Source of the DNA: Mesostigma viride
Taxonomy: Eukaryota; Streptophyta; Mesostigmatophyceae; Mesostigmatales; Mesostigmataceae
NCBI GenBank assembly: GCA_009746045.1
Contig: RPFO01001926.1
Span: 1-64,000, forward strand
Length of the DNA: 64,000 bases
Reading direction: 5' to 3'
Position 1 is the first letter of the stretch, and each line of letters begins with the position of its first letter. A program made the translations under genes and the position numbers. Under the pieces are notes generated by a model that was not told where the DNA came from, did not search any database, and saw nothing but the letters and a program-made list of their open reading frames with translations. Shown here in pieces: positions 38,182-49,100 of this stretch.

Positions 38182-40319
38182 TTAAACTGCAGCTGTTTAG
38201 TACGACCTTTCCCCTTCACCCTGTGAGCCAACAACCGCTCCACTTCATAGATCTTCTCCCCCTCTGAATCCAACTCATAAGGCAAGGGGGCAGACAATCT
38301 GCCTGGCAAGGTGTTACGCCTGTACAGCTTCAGCTGTGCTAGGTGAAAAATATTATTCCTGAGCTTCCAGTGAGAAGGCACCTGGACCTGAACCACGGTA
38401 CCATAGTGAAAGGTGGCCAACACTGGGTAAGGACCCAACCAGAGTGGTTGCAGTTTCCTGCATTGCTCCTTCTCAGGCAGCACTCTGTTGGCTTCCAACA
38501 ACACCAAGTCCCCAGGAGCTACAAAGGAATGACTGGCCACCGTTTGCTGCCAGGCGTTAGTCAGGTACTTGTCCTGTGTCCTCAACAGCTGGGTAGCCAC
38601 AATGCTGTGAGCCTCCTGGAAGGAAGCCAACAACTGCTGGACTGAACCAAGACGTCGCTGGAAAGGGCCTTCAGCGTCTCTGTCAGGCAGTTCCAAGTCG
38701 AATGGTGTCAAGGGACACTGGCCATTGCAGATCACGAAGGGGGACATCTGGTGAGGAGCCAGAGGAGAGTTGTTGATTGCGAACTCTATGAAAGGTATCT
38801 TCTTGTCCCAGTCCTTGTTGTCGTGTGTACAATAGTGCTTTTGACACTCCCTGACAATTCTGTTCATCCTCTCCACCGCCCCAGTACTGGCACACCTGTA
38901 TGCCACACCGAATGCCAGCTTAGTGTCTAGGATGTCAAAGAATGACTTCCAAAACCCTGACAGCCAAAGGGGGTCCTGATCAGTGATGATCACTCTAGGC
39001 ATGCCGTGCAGACGGTAGATCTCCTTCATAAACAAATCCACACACTGTGCAGCGGTGAGATGAGTATTGCAAGGAATCAGATGGCACATCCTGGACAGCC
39101 TGTCCATGACCACAAGGATCCTGTCATTGCCACCATCTGACATGGGAAGACCACAGATAAAATCCATAGTCACACTGATCCAAGGGCGCAGGGGAATGGG
39201 CATAGCCATGGGAAAGATGGGCGTGGCTTGGTTCCTGACCTTATTTCTCTGGCAGGAGTCACAGGAATCCACATAGGCCTTAACATCCTGATAAAGGCCA
39301 GGCCACCAAAACCTCTGCTGCACCTCATGAAGTAGCTTAGCATAACCAGGATGACACGCAGTCACATCGTCATGGAAACAATGTAACACTGTGGGAATGG
39401 CCATCTCAGGCACATACACTTTTCTAGTCACCGTGTGCTCTGCATCATGAGTGTGAACATACAGAACGCCCTCCCAGTATTCTACAGGTCTATTGCCAAA
39501 GTTGCCCCTCTGGATAGCTGCAGTAGCCATGTCCTCCGTCTTGGTGAAGGCCTTGATGACGTCCAGCAGGGAAATATTTAAAGGATTAGGCAACACCAGG
39601 TCCTTGTCAGGTCCCAGGGGCTGCATCTGCATCTCCTCTTCCTGCCCAGGGCTAGCCACCAACTGCTTGGATGAGACAGTAGTAGCTATAGGCCCTTTTG
39701 ACCTTGCCATCACCTGAGAGGCCAACACCTTGGACCGGCCTACCAACACAGGGTCCATGACCCACTTCCTGGGCCTACCTCTGCTGCGCCTAGCAGGGTC
39801 TCCCTCACCTGGCTGCACTGTGGGAGTGGGCACCACACCTTCAGGACTTCTCCTAAGACTGTCAGACAGTGACTGGACACCCTCCTGGACGCCTGTCAAC
39901 TCTGGGACAGAGCCCTGGTCGATGAGCATCACGGGACCACCGTTATTCCCTACAGGTGGTGTCAACAGTTGAGAAACCTTCTGGTTGTTGGCCTGAGCTC
40001 TAGTCAAGGCTCCACACTCTACCACAGAAATCAGGGCAGCACAGATGTCCAAGTCCTCATGAAAACTTCCCATCAAATCCCTCCTCCTGGACAGGGCGTC
40101 AGGCACCACATTCTGCGTACCAGGAATGTACCTCACAGAGAAAGGTCCAAACCCCCCCAGGAACTCCATCCATCCAGCCATCCTCTTACTCATCCGGGTC
40201 TGTTCCAACACATGTACCAAGGGCCTGTGGTCAGTCATCAGGGTAATAGACTCGTTGCCCTGCCCATCCTGGCGCTGCTGGCCACAGAAAACTGAGCCCC
40301 CTTCAGTAGGTGTTCCCAC
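38175..40319 (-). pseudogene. Gypsy pol part 2: RNase H end, integrase, interrupted chromodomain
   Basis: 714 codons on the minus strand. It begins with the RNase H C-terminal motif TLMTDHRPL and YIPGTQNVVPDALSRR. Integrase follows with its HHCC zinc finger (CFHDDVTACHPG ... CDSCQRN) and the core Asp (VTMDFICGLP), Asp (IITDQDPLW) and Glu (GAVERMNRI). The end LDSEGEKIYEVERLLAHRV is the start of a chromodomain, cut by a TAA inside the piggyBac-like TIR. Across the insertion the frame resumes with KVHWKGE and ATWLWLSDL, the expected W-G and TW motifs. Upstream it overlaps pol part 1 in another frame. Confidence 0.9.
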
Positions 40320-42349
40320 TTGTGACAGGCCACCACCAATCCCAGCAGCTCCTGCTCATGAACAGGGTAGTTACGTTCTGCAGACGTCATACTCCTGGAC
40401 ATGTATTCCACTGGTTGAGGGCCCTTACCATGATCTTGCATTAGTACTGCACCAATAGCACCCTGTGAGGCATCAGACCTAACCTGGTATGGCAAGTCTG
40501 GGTTGGGGCCCACCAACAAGGGAGCAGTGGTAAGCTTCTGCTTCAACACATCAAAAGCTTGCTGGCATGCTGCAGTCCACTCAAAGGGAACATCCTTCTT
40601 GAGCAGGGCTAACAGGGGACCAGAGATGGCCGCCATGTCAGGGATGAACCGTCGGTACCAGCCCACCAGGCCCAGAAAGGATCTGACATCCTGAGCTGAC
40701 TTCAACACAGGCCACTCCAAAACAGCAGAGACCTTGCTGGCCTCAGGAGTCATACCTGCAGCGCTCAGCTGGTAGCCCAGAAACTTCACCTCTTGGCCCC
40801 ACTCCACCTTGGACCTCTTCACCGACAGATGATACTGATGGATCACCTTAAGGACCTCCTCCACGTTCTCCAGATGCTCCCTGAAGGTACGAGAGTGTAC
40901 CAGAATGTCGTCCAGGTAGACGACCACACAAGTCCTGAAGACCACCCTGGTAGTGTCACACAAGTGGGCAATGTCCTTGAACCTGGGGTTGCGAAGGTCA
41001 GGTGAGATCTGGGGCAGGGCATTTCCAGTCAGGTGGCCAAAGATGGCATTGACAAACATCTGCATAGTGGCAGGACTGTTAGAGGCACCCATGGGCATTA
41101 CTGTCCACTGGAACTGTCCCCATGGGGTAGAAAAGGCCGTCTTGGGGATGTCCTCAGTAGCCACCCTGATCTGCCAGAAAGCATGCCTGAGGTCAAACTT
41201 GGTAAAGAAGGCAGCTCCTGCAGTCCTCTCCAGCAACTCATCAATTCTGGGCAGAGGGTACCTGGACTTGACAGTCACCTTGTTCAGTCCCCTCAGGTCA
41301 ATGCACAACCTCCACCCCCCATCATGCTTGGGTACAAGCAAACACCCAGAACTGAAAGGACTGTTAGCTGGGAGGATCAGACCAGCCTCCAACAGGCCAA
41401 TAAGTATGGTCTTCAGCTCTGCCATCTCTGCAGGGCCCATCCTGTACATAGGCACAAAAGGAGGACGAGCACCCTCTACCAACTTGATGACATGTGTGAT
41501 GGGTCCCTCAGGAGGATACTGGGGCATCTTGTCCTCAAAGATGGCTCCATACCTGTCCAACAAGGCATCATGCTGCTGTTGTTGCTCAGTGGTGACAGTA
41601 GAACTGACAGCATTGACAGAATGACCACTAGCAGACTCAGGTTCATTAGGCACCAAATGCAGGAAAAAGATGTGTTCCACTGGATAGGTGGCCAAATAAG
41701 ACAGAGTATGCTTGGCAGACCACACATGCTTCAGTAGGGCAGCCCGTTTCTCCTCCAAAGTCGGCTCTTGATCCACCCCTTTCGCACCTGCTTCCCCTCC
41801 CTTGCCATCATTGACAGCTGTCTGTGTGGAACAGCACTCAGTGGCTGTTCTTCTCCCCCCTGGCAACACACAGGTAGCATCCCACACTGTCCCATCCTTG
41901 AACTGGACCACCCTGTCAGGCCAAGAAATAGCAGGATTGGTGTCAGACAACCATGGGATCCCCAAAATCACATCTGCTGCCGTGAGGGGAATGACATCTG
42001 CTGTCACTTCCAAAGTCTGGGATGAACAAACTTGGAAGATGAGCTGCACATAGCCAGGTGAGCAGCTTCTCCTGCCATCAGAATACTGCACCATGACAGG
42101 TGTGGGGTGGGCCAACACAGGCAACTTCAACTCCTGCACCAAGGATGCAGCAATATAATTACTGCCAGCACCAGAATCAATCATAAACAAGCAAGCTGGC
42201 TGAGCCAAGGGAACTGGCACGTTGAGGAGCCTAGCCTGAAACTTGAGTAAGTGACCTGGTACAGGAGGACCCACAGGGACAGCAGGGTCAGAAGCACCCA
42301 CAGTGTTCACTGGCCTAACGTCAACAGCAGGCAGGTCAGACCTGGCCAT
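40238..42349 (-). pseudogene. Gypsy pol part 1: protease, reverse transcriptase, RNase H start
   Basis: ATG at 42349, overlapping the gag stop by 14 nt (ATGGCCAGGTCTGA). Aspartic protease motif FMIDSGAGSNYI at about residue 56. RT motifs are LVPKHDGGWRLCIDLRGLN, FTKFDLRHAFWQIRV, AFSTPWGQFQWTVMPMG and the catalytic VVVYLDDILVHS. About 35 extra residues lie between AIFGHL and the YLDD strand compared with typical Ty3 RT. RNase H starts at RSDASQGAIGAVLMQ with Glu in YPVHEQELLGLV. The frame is lost after HLLKG and the protein stops 20-30 codons later, before TDHRPL, which lies in the pol part 2 frame. Confidence 0.9.
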
Positions 42350-44121
42350 GACAGAAGGATGACCTGGGGACCCAACTAGTTTTTTGACTCAGGTGGGTCT
42401 GGGAGTGCTCCACTGCCTGATGGTGGAAGCTGCTCAGGTGGTGCTGGAGGCTCATCCTCGTCCCCCCATCCTCCTCATCTGCCAGCAGCTGCATGAGAGC
42501 GTTCACCATCCTACGCTTATCCTGTCTGCTGAAGGGCCGAGCGCGGGACTGGAACCTCCCAGAGGGCTGGAAGTTGGGCTGGAACCCTGGCTGCATCCGG
42601 TGATCGCCAGCAGGAACGCCAGGAGGAAGGCTGGGTGGCCTGGGAGATGGCAGGGCGCCAAAAGGTCCTCTCGTGGCAGGGGGAAACTGGTCCCGTCTAG
42701 GGCAGTCCCGTGCAAAGTGACCTGGCTGGTTGCAGATAAAACAGTTACCCTGGGTGGGATCCAAGGCATTGAGCTCCCCCAGGAGGTCATCCAGCTGGTT
42801 CAGGGACTTCTTGATGGGTGGCACTGGCGTGGCCACAGGCTCCCACTTGACAGAAAAAGCAGGCACACGACAGAGGGTGAGCACATAAGACAACACCTTG
42901 TCCCATTGCCAGTCCACGTAGTCGAACTGGGAGAAGTGCTTGTCCACATCCAGTCGCACGTGTGGAGCCATGCCATGCAGTAGTCTGTGAAGCGCCTCTG
43001 CGTCAGAGCATTGGGGAATCTTGGCTCTAAGGTTGGTGAATTGCTCCACGAACTGTGGCAGCGTCAAACCAGCCTGCGTACAGTTAGCCAGTGCGTCCCG
43101 ATCCATGCGAAGCTGATCCTGGGGTAACAGAAACCGGCGAAAGCCCAATAGGAGAGAGGGGAGGTCGGTACACGCACGTCCAGCCACAGAACGCAAAAAC
43201 TCATCAAAACGGTCGCTGGCACTGTCGCTCATCCGCTGCCTAACCATTCTCTTCTGGATGTCCATCGTGAGACGTTCCTCTGCCTTGGGCCCGTAGTTGG
43301 CGAAGTGGATAGCGAAGACATCCTGAAACTTGGTGGAGAAATGGTCGAAGCTGCGATGGGTAAGGTTGGTCAGCGATAGCTTGTCTACCGACTCCACCTT
43401 GGGAAAAGGAACAGTACGAGGATACAAAGACGTGAGCTCCATCACTGGGGCGTGTGGTGCATTCTGACTCCGGCAATGTCGCAGCCACCGAGAGCCGTGG
43501 AGGCTCATGCCCCTGTGCATCTGTCCCTTCATCAACAAAAGGAGCGTCAACCGCATATACCCTTCGTATACCCAGTGTTGGAGACGGTTGATCCACGAAA
43601 ACAGACTCTCCATCGCCCGCCTGCCCTTGCGACTCAAGTTGCTGCACACGCGCAATAGTCCTACCCACACTCTTCTCCAGCGCTTCCGCCACACTTCTAG
43701 CTCTCGCAGCTTCCTCACGTTCATGTTGTAATCGAATTTTCTCCGCTGTCAGCTCGTCAGCCGCTAGCCGAGTGCCGTCTCGCCCCGGCACCGTGTTGTA
43801 GCCAAAACGAATAGCCGAACCGTATTCGGGTGCTGGCGAACGCGTGTCCTCCACGTTGGAGAACCGTGGTCCACCTCTACCAGTGCCACGCAAGGAGGGC
43901 TCGCCTGGTTGCACACCGAGGGGCAAGATGGAGAACTTTGGGCCGACCGACAGCGAATATCTGCGGGAAGCAGACATTAAGGTGGTATCTCCAAATAGTT
44001 GACGTCTGGGAGTAGATGATGAAACCCTTTCATCACCGGTCGTCCGTTGAGCTGCTAAAGATGTGGTTGCATCTTCAACTCTCTTACTTGATAACGGTGG
44101 TTGTGTCTCCGGGTTACTCAT
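42336..44121 (-). pseudogene. Gypsy gag with CCHC knuckle, one frameshift
   Basis: The N-terminal frame begins at ATG 44121 (MSNPETQPPLSSKRVEDAT) and has a coiled-coil-like EREEAARARSVAEALEKS. Near 43.45 kb the protein moves to the frame that continues VPFPKVESVDKL, FSTKFQDVFAIHFANYGPKA (the capsid-type region) and the nucleocapsid zinc knuckle CFICNQPGHFARDC, ending at 42336. The shift lies around the sequence encoding SECTTRP/QNAPHAP. It may be a mutation or an assembly error. Gag forms the particle and packages element RNA. Confidence 0.85.
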
Positions 44122-44323
44122 CACTCCATGGGTCGCGCATGCCGGACTGGGGAACGTTAGAGACTTGTGCTCAAAGCAGCTCTCAGAGCAAGACTGTCAC
44201 ATAAGGATGAGTCACACTCTAAAAACTGTCCGAACACACAGCATAACGTACCCTCTCTGGGTCGGCAAGAATTCCATTGTTAACCGTGAACTAATACTAT
44301 CAAGACAACCAACACCTAGGTAG

Positions 44324-44338
44324 AAACCTCCGATACCA
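44324..44338 (-). promoter_or_regulatory. Primer-binding site
   Basis: The minus strand reads TGGTATCGGAGGTTT, two bases inside the 5' LTR. It matches the usual plant initiator-Met tRNA primer site (TGGTATC.GAG) in its first part. Confidence 0.8.
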
Positions 44339-44339
44339 A

Positions 44340-45041
44340 TGTAACGACTAAAAATGTTGTGTTTGCAACAGCCTCAGTTTCAACATTGATGTGAAAAGAT
44401 CTTTATACCTGGGTTGGAGTCGCGACAGATAACTTCACGTCCAGAGAAGCAATGAAGATGGATCTTCAACAGTTAAGGGAATGAGTCCCCACCCTTGTTA
44501 GACACAACAGACAATGTTATATCCAAGTCGACTATCTGTTGAAGTTATAGTTGACTTTTAGCGAGGGTTGTTTGATTGATGAAACAAGGAAACCCTTGAA
44601 TTACACCATAGCTTTAGCTCTCTTACACGCACACGTCTCCAGCCGCCACAAACTGGATAAAAGTCATCATGCACGCAGGGTCGGCTCAGCCCTAACTCGG
44701 AAGGACCAATCAAAAGTGAGAATCACTCAAGATAAGATCTTAGCTTCCAAATCCTCAACACAACACAAAGCCAGCACATACGAATCTCCATGACCTGGAA
44801 CCAGATCCACCAGGTACAACGGTATTAAGAGAATCTATGACTGACTGAACACAACCATGCAAAGTACCCTACGTGGATCAGGCCACGACCAATGAGGGTA
44901 GAACAATAATATCTGCAGATCTCAGCAGGCACAATATCTATCAGACGTCGCAGCCTCCTAACTTCCCAAATAATTGTCCTAAAGAACTCATAATCAGATA
45001 AATCAGTAGGAAAACTTTGGATGTAACATTTGGTTGTTACA
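44340..45041 (-). repeat. 5' LTR of the gypsy element
   Basis: 702 bp, TGTAAC...GTTACA, aligned with 33956-34663. It carries the presumed promoter and polyadenylation signals, which I did not localise. Confidence 0.95.
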
Positions 45042-45046
45042 CATAC

Positions 45047-45479
45047 CCAGGCTAGTTGACTGTCGGATAGCTCCTCCCCGGGGGTCCCCGCCATACCGAA
45101 TATGATACAACGCACGGATAGCGTTAGTGTGGAATGTGGTAGCGCGGTCCATGCGGACCATACGTTAAACAACCATTGCCACACCCCGCTCACTTGGCAG
45201 TAGAGAAAGCGGTGCTCAATTGTTTCCGAAGGGAAGGTGCACAGGCATGTCGCATCGTGGTGAAACCGGCTGCTGAGGGTCGCGTTTACCCCGATGGCTC
45301 TGTGCAGTAAAAGATGTTGAATGTCGGTCGCTCTGCGGTCCACCAAAGGGTGATCGACCGCCAGGGTGATAAGTTTAATCCAACTATATCCAGGCCATTG
45401 AAAGCCCCATCGTGGGCGGCCAGGGTGGAGCTTATGGTTCTCGTGCAATAAAATGTCATAACCCCATTGTCACGACCCC
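45047..45479 (-). mobile_element. LINE ORF2 segment with zf-RVT-like domain (upstream of gypsy)
   Basis: The minus strand reads WGYDILLHENHKLHPGRPRW ... HLLLHRAIGVNATL and CTFPSETIEHRFLYC-SGVWQW. This is the zinc-binding reverse-transcriptase C-terminal domain (zf-RVT) of non-LTR elements. The reading passes into the gypsy LTR at a GTATG. The LINE is 5'-truncated at 45479, beside the right target duplication. Confidence 0.8.
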
Positions 45480-45495
45480 AAGAAGGTTCTAATAT
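45480..45495. repeat. Target-site duplication of the host LINE, right copy
   Basis: AAGAAGGTTCTAATAT, identical to 33509-33524, 12 kb away. Confidence 0.85.
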
Positions 45496-45529
45496 CTTGG
45501 TGTCGGCATGAAGTCACGAAGCATACACA

Positions 45530-46178
45530 GTGTACATAAGTTGCGTTACGTCATACATAGTTCATACTGTACTGTACAGTACTGTAGTTCATACTGTCCT
45601 GTACAAAAATCGCTCAAGAGTCTCAGGGCTCGTCAGGGTCGGTGAGACGGTGACTGGGTGGGCCCGCTCTGGTCACAGGTGGGGCGCAGACGGCTGGTTG
45701 TTGTCGTTGTTGTGTCCCACGCCGCACATGGGCACAGGCTGGTTGTTGTTGTTGTTGTTGTTGTTGTTGTGTCCCACGCCGCACATGGGCAGCAGAGAAT
45801 CTATAGTGGCCGAGGGCCGGATATATATAGTATCGGTGGCACAGGCTGGTACAGGCTGGTACAATAGGACTCAGTAAATATATCCGGCCCTCGGAAACTA
45901 AAGATTCTCTGCTGCTCATGTGCCGCGTTGAGTTGAGTTTATTCCGGCGCCCTCACACGTGTGGGTGCCCACCTTTAATTAGGATTCGCTGATACTCATT
46001 TCCCCTCTCACCTCTTTGGTCCATAATTGGCTAATAAAAATATACCCATTTCCCCGAAAGTTTATTCCGGCGCCGGCTCACAGCGATTGCCCACTATGGT
46101 TCCGGCGACTGTATGATTCCGGCGACTGCCCACTATGGTTGTTGTTGACAACAGACCTGGTCTGGAGGTATGGAAGGT
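45530..46178. repeat. Simple-repeat and hairpin-rich spacer
   Basis: Contains TACTGTACAGTACTGTA palindromes (about 45568-45600), (GTT)n arrays each followed by GTCCCACGCCGCACATGGGC (45700-45790), a self-complementary TCCGGCCCTCGG pair around 45820-45895, and repeated TTCCGGCGAC near 46.1 kb. No gene. Confidence 0.6.
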
Positions 46179-46186
46179 AATGGATA

Positions 46187-49100
46187 CAGTGTTTTTTTTA
46201 AGGTTTTCGCTACTAGTGGCGCTAGGCCACTTGTGGCGTTTCGAACTATGAAAACTTCAGTTTACTCGGCCAATGTGTGGCTTTAAGCCAATTAAAATTG
46301 GGCTTGGCACGGCCACGTGTGGCGGGCTGGCTTTTTGGTGCAGCAAATGACCCTGCCGGCAGTGGGGTCAGCGCGGCGCGGCGCCGTACTGGCTGTACAC
46401 AAGGCGGGCGAGCGTCTCCGTCTCAGGCATCGGCGCCGGGCGCCGGGCCGCCGGCTGCCCGGCCTGCTGGCGGGCAGCCCCATTCTCATCATACTTCAAT
46501 TGCACTTGTGTCTTCCTACTTAAATGAAAAGTATAAAAACCTATGAAGGTGTAGTGTTTACTAACGCGTTAAATAATGAGACTAAGGATGCATTATAGTT
46601 ACCTAATTAGTTTCAGTCTACTATGAAGTGAGGTTACTCAGTCAAAAGTCAACTGAAAGTTAGTCAGCTCATAAGCTTCAGTAAGCGGCCGTACTAAATT
46701 TATGAAATCACTACGTCACGCGAGAATAAATTCAAAAAAAAGCACTGTGTGCTTTGAACTTACTTAATTTGTTGTATTGGCGCAGTATTACTTCTCACGA
46801 CCGACTTAGTAATGTTTGGCTTCCTAGTTTCCGTGATTCCGTCATGAACGAATAATAAGGATTATGGCTCATTCGCAATTGCTCATTGGTGGCCTCATCA
46901 TTTTATTTAAAGTTCATTAATAATTACGCCCCTCTAAAAGCGAAGCCATGACTAGCTTGCACACTTGACTACATGCCGATGGCGGGGACAATGTAAGCAA
47001 TTACGTTGTCGTCAGAAGGCCGGGCAACAAACTTGAAAACGCTAGCTGCCCAAAATTTGAGATTCCGCGGAAAGCACAGAAAATAAGAAAACTTAGTAGC
47101 TAGCAGCAAGGAATCATATAAGCAATTATGTATTTAAGTAAGAACACTGCCGGTTGCGCGGCGGCCCTTCTCCGCAGACCACACTGCATATGCCGCCTGG
47201 ATCGGCATGTCTTCGTATGAAGAGCTGCATGCAAAGATGCGGACCGCCACGTTCAGATGGCGCTCGAGAAGGCGGTTGCGAATATCGCTCTTAATGAAAT
47301 TCATGTGGCTGAACCTCCGCTCATTCTCCACGCTGGTAAGAGGGAGGAGCAGCATCAACTCTGCCAGCTGCAGATACGCCCCCACAAACTCGTGCATGAG
47401 CGGGTTGGTCAACAAAACCTTCCACAACGCCCTTGCGGACGTGTACTCCTGGCTGTTGCTCTTCATCATGAGCATAAAGGAGTCGAGCTGGTCATCCAGG
47501 AGGGACGGGGAAATCAGTGGGCCCACCTTCTTCCCATTCACCATGGTGACCCCCACAGCAAACTTGCGCTTGAGCACCTGAACTTGTTTCTGCACCTCGG
47601 CCACGTCGCGCTCCTTCTCAGTCCACCAGCCTGGCTGCAAAATGGACATCGCGGAGAGCAGACCGTTTGGTGGGAATCGGATATCGAAGTCGTCCAGCAC
47701 CACCTTGGCCGCAGCGGTAGCCTGCTCCTGCGCAGCAATTACGCGGAGTCTGAACTCCTCCTCCGTGACACTTGCCACTGAAACGTAGCGAGCCCGAGAA
47801 CCCGAGGCCTCGTGCACCGTTTGACATGTTACCGGGTGTTCCATTTCCTGGCAGTTGCGGAAAACCTCGCCGCGGTCGGTGAGAAAGGGTGACGTGTCGG
47901 CATCCAAGTCTATAAACCCCTTCCAGAGGGTCCCAGTGAACACCTTGGGCCCTTCCACATACTCATCACGGATTGTTGTCTTGCAGTCCTCGATCGCATG
48001 GGCAAGGGTGTCGAGCTGCAGGTCCTGCTGCTGGCACTGCTTGACCAAGAAATTCATGGCATCCAGCATGCGCGCGAACACGACCACCCCGAGCTGGGTG
48101 TCAATGTCCAGCATGTTGGCTAGCAAGTCCTGTGCTGCTGCCATTTGCTCCACTTCCTTGTGTTGGTAGGTGGCCAAGCACATGGCGATCGCAGGATACT
48201 CAATGCGGAACGTGTTGAGGCACCCCTGCACGCTAAGCCAGCGTGTGTCGGACACGCGCTGCAGCTTCCGGCCACCCGTGCCCAGCATCCCCTGCCACAT
48301 CTTCAGTTGCTCTGACTTCATGGCTGAGTGCGCCACCCAGTTGTGTGCTGACTTGAGGATTGACTCCACCCGCGCAAACAAGGAGTTCCCCTTGAGCTCG
48401 TTCGCTATCAGGCTGAGCTTGTGCGGCGCGCAGTGCATGGGCACGAGGAAGGGTGCATTGCTCATCAAGAGCTTCTTCCCGACACCCTTCCGCTGCCCCA
48501 TCATCACCGATGCCCCATCTGACCCGAAGCCAACCAGCTTCACCACGAGCTGATCGTCCGTGATTCCGAGCATGCCTCGCATTACTATGCACAGCTCGTT
48601 GTGCAGGGAGAGGGCGTCCACCGCAGTTACCTTTTTTAGCGTGACAAACTCCTGCTGCTTTATTCCATCCTCCACAAAAGCCACCTCCACCGACATGAAT
48701 TCTACGTTATCATTGGCCTTGGACTCATCGACGGTGACCGCGACATACCTAGCCGCGGCGACCCTTGCCTTAAGGTCAGCAAGCAACACGGCATCCAACG
48801 CCTCCGCCATCTCCCAACCTGAGCCGTCAGTCCAATGGTGGGAGGGGAGCGCGTCCCTCATCTCCTCGTATTCGCAAAGGAGCGTTGGCAGCGACTCATA
48901 ATCAGTCATAGGCTTACCCTTCGCCAGGGTGTACGCCATCGCCTTGAACTGCTTGAGCTTAAGTCGGTCGGACTTGCTCAGCTGACCAGGGGGGGGGCAA
49001 ACTCGCCCATGACCGTCTGCCTCTGCCGGCTCTGCGTGCTCCTCTCCTCCCCTGAATACACCCGCAGGCACTCGCTCTTCTCCTTCGCAATGGCGGCCAC

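Larger units (their letters stand above)
33956..45041 (-). mobile_element. Full-length Ty3/gypsy chromovirus, 11.1 kb
   Basis: LTRs at 33956-34663 (3') and 44340-45041 (5') both run TGTAAC...GTTACA. The flanking target duplication is CATAC at 33951-33955 and 45042-45046. The primer-binding site TGGTATCGGAGG follows the 5' LTR, and a polypurine tract GAGGGGGAGATA precedes the 3' LTR. The minus-strand order is gag, protease-RT-RNase H, integrase, chromodomain, then an extra ORF. By eye the LTRs differ by about eight substitutions and four small indels, so the insertion is fairly recent. Frameshifts in gag and pol and a 1.7-kb insertion make this copy non-functional. Confidence 0.95.

Noticed and set aside
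40953-42983. Plus-strand frames opposite gypsy gag-pol
   Set aside because: Shadows of the minus-strand protease, RT and zinc-knuckle coding sequence.
33956-45041. Interpretation as an endogenous virus of animals or crops
   Set aside because: LTR structure, domain order with a chromodomain, and the 5-bp target duplication fit an ordinary Ty3/gypsy retrotransposon.
46277-46546. Ala/Arg-rich frames near the left hAT end
   Set aside because: GC-rich 3' noncoding part of the transposon; no start context, motif or conservation evidence.
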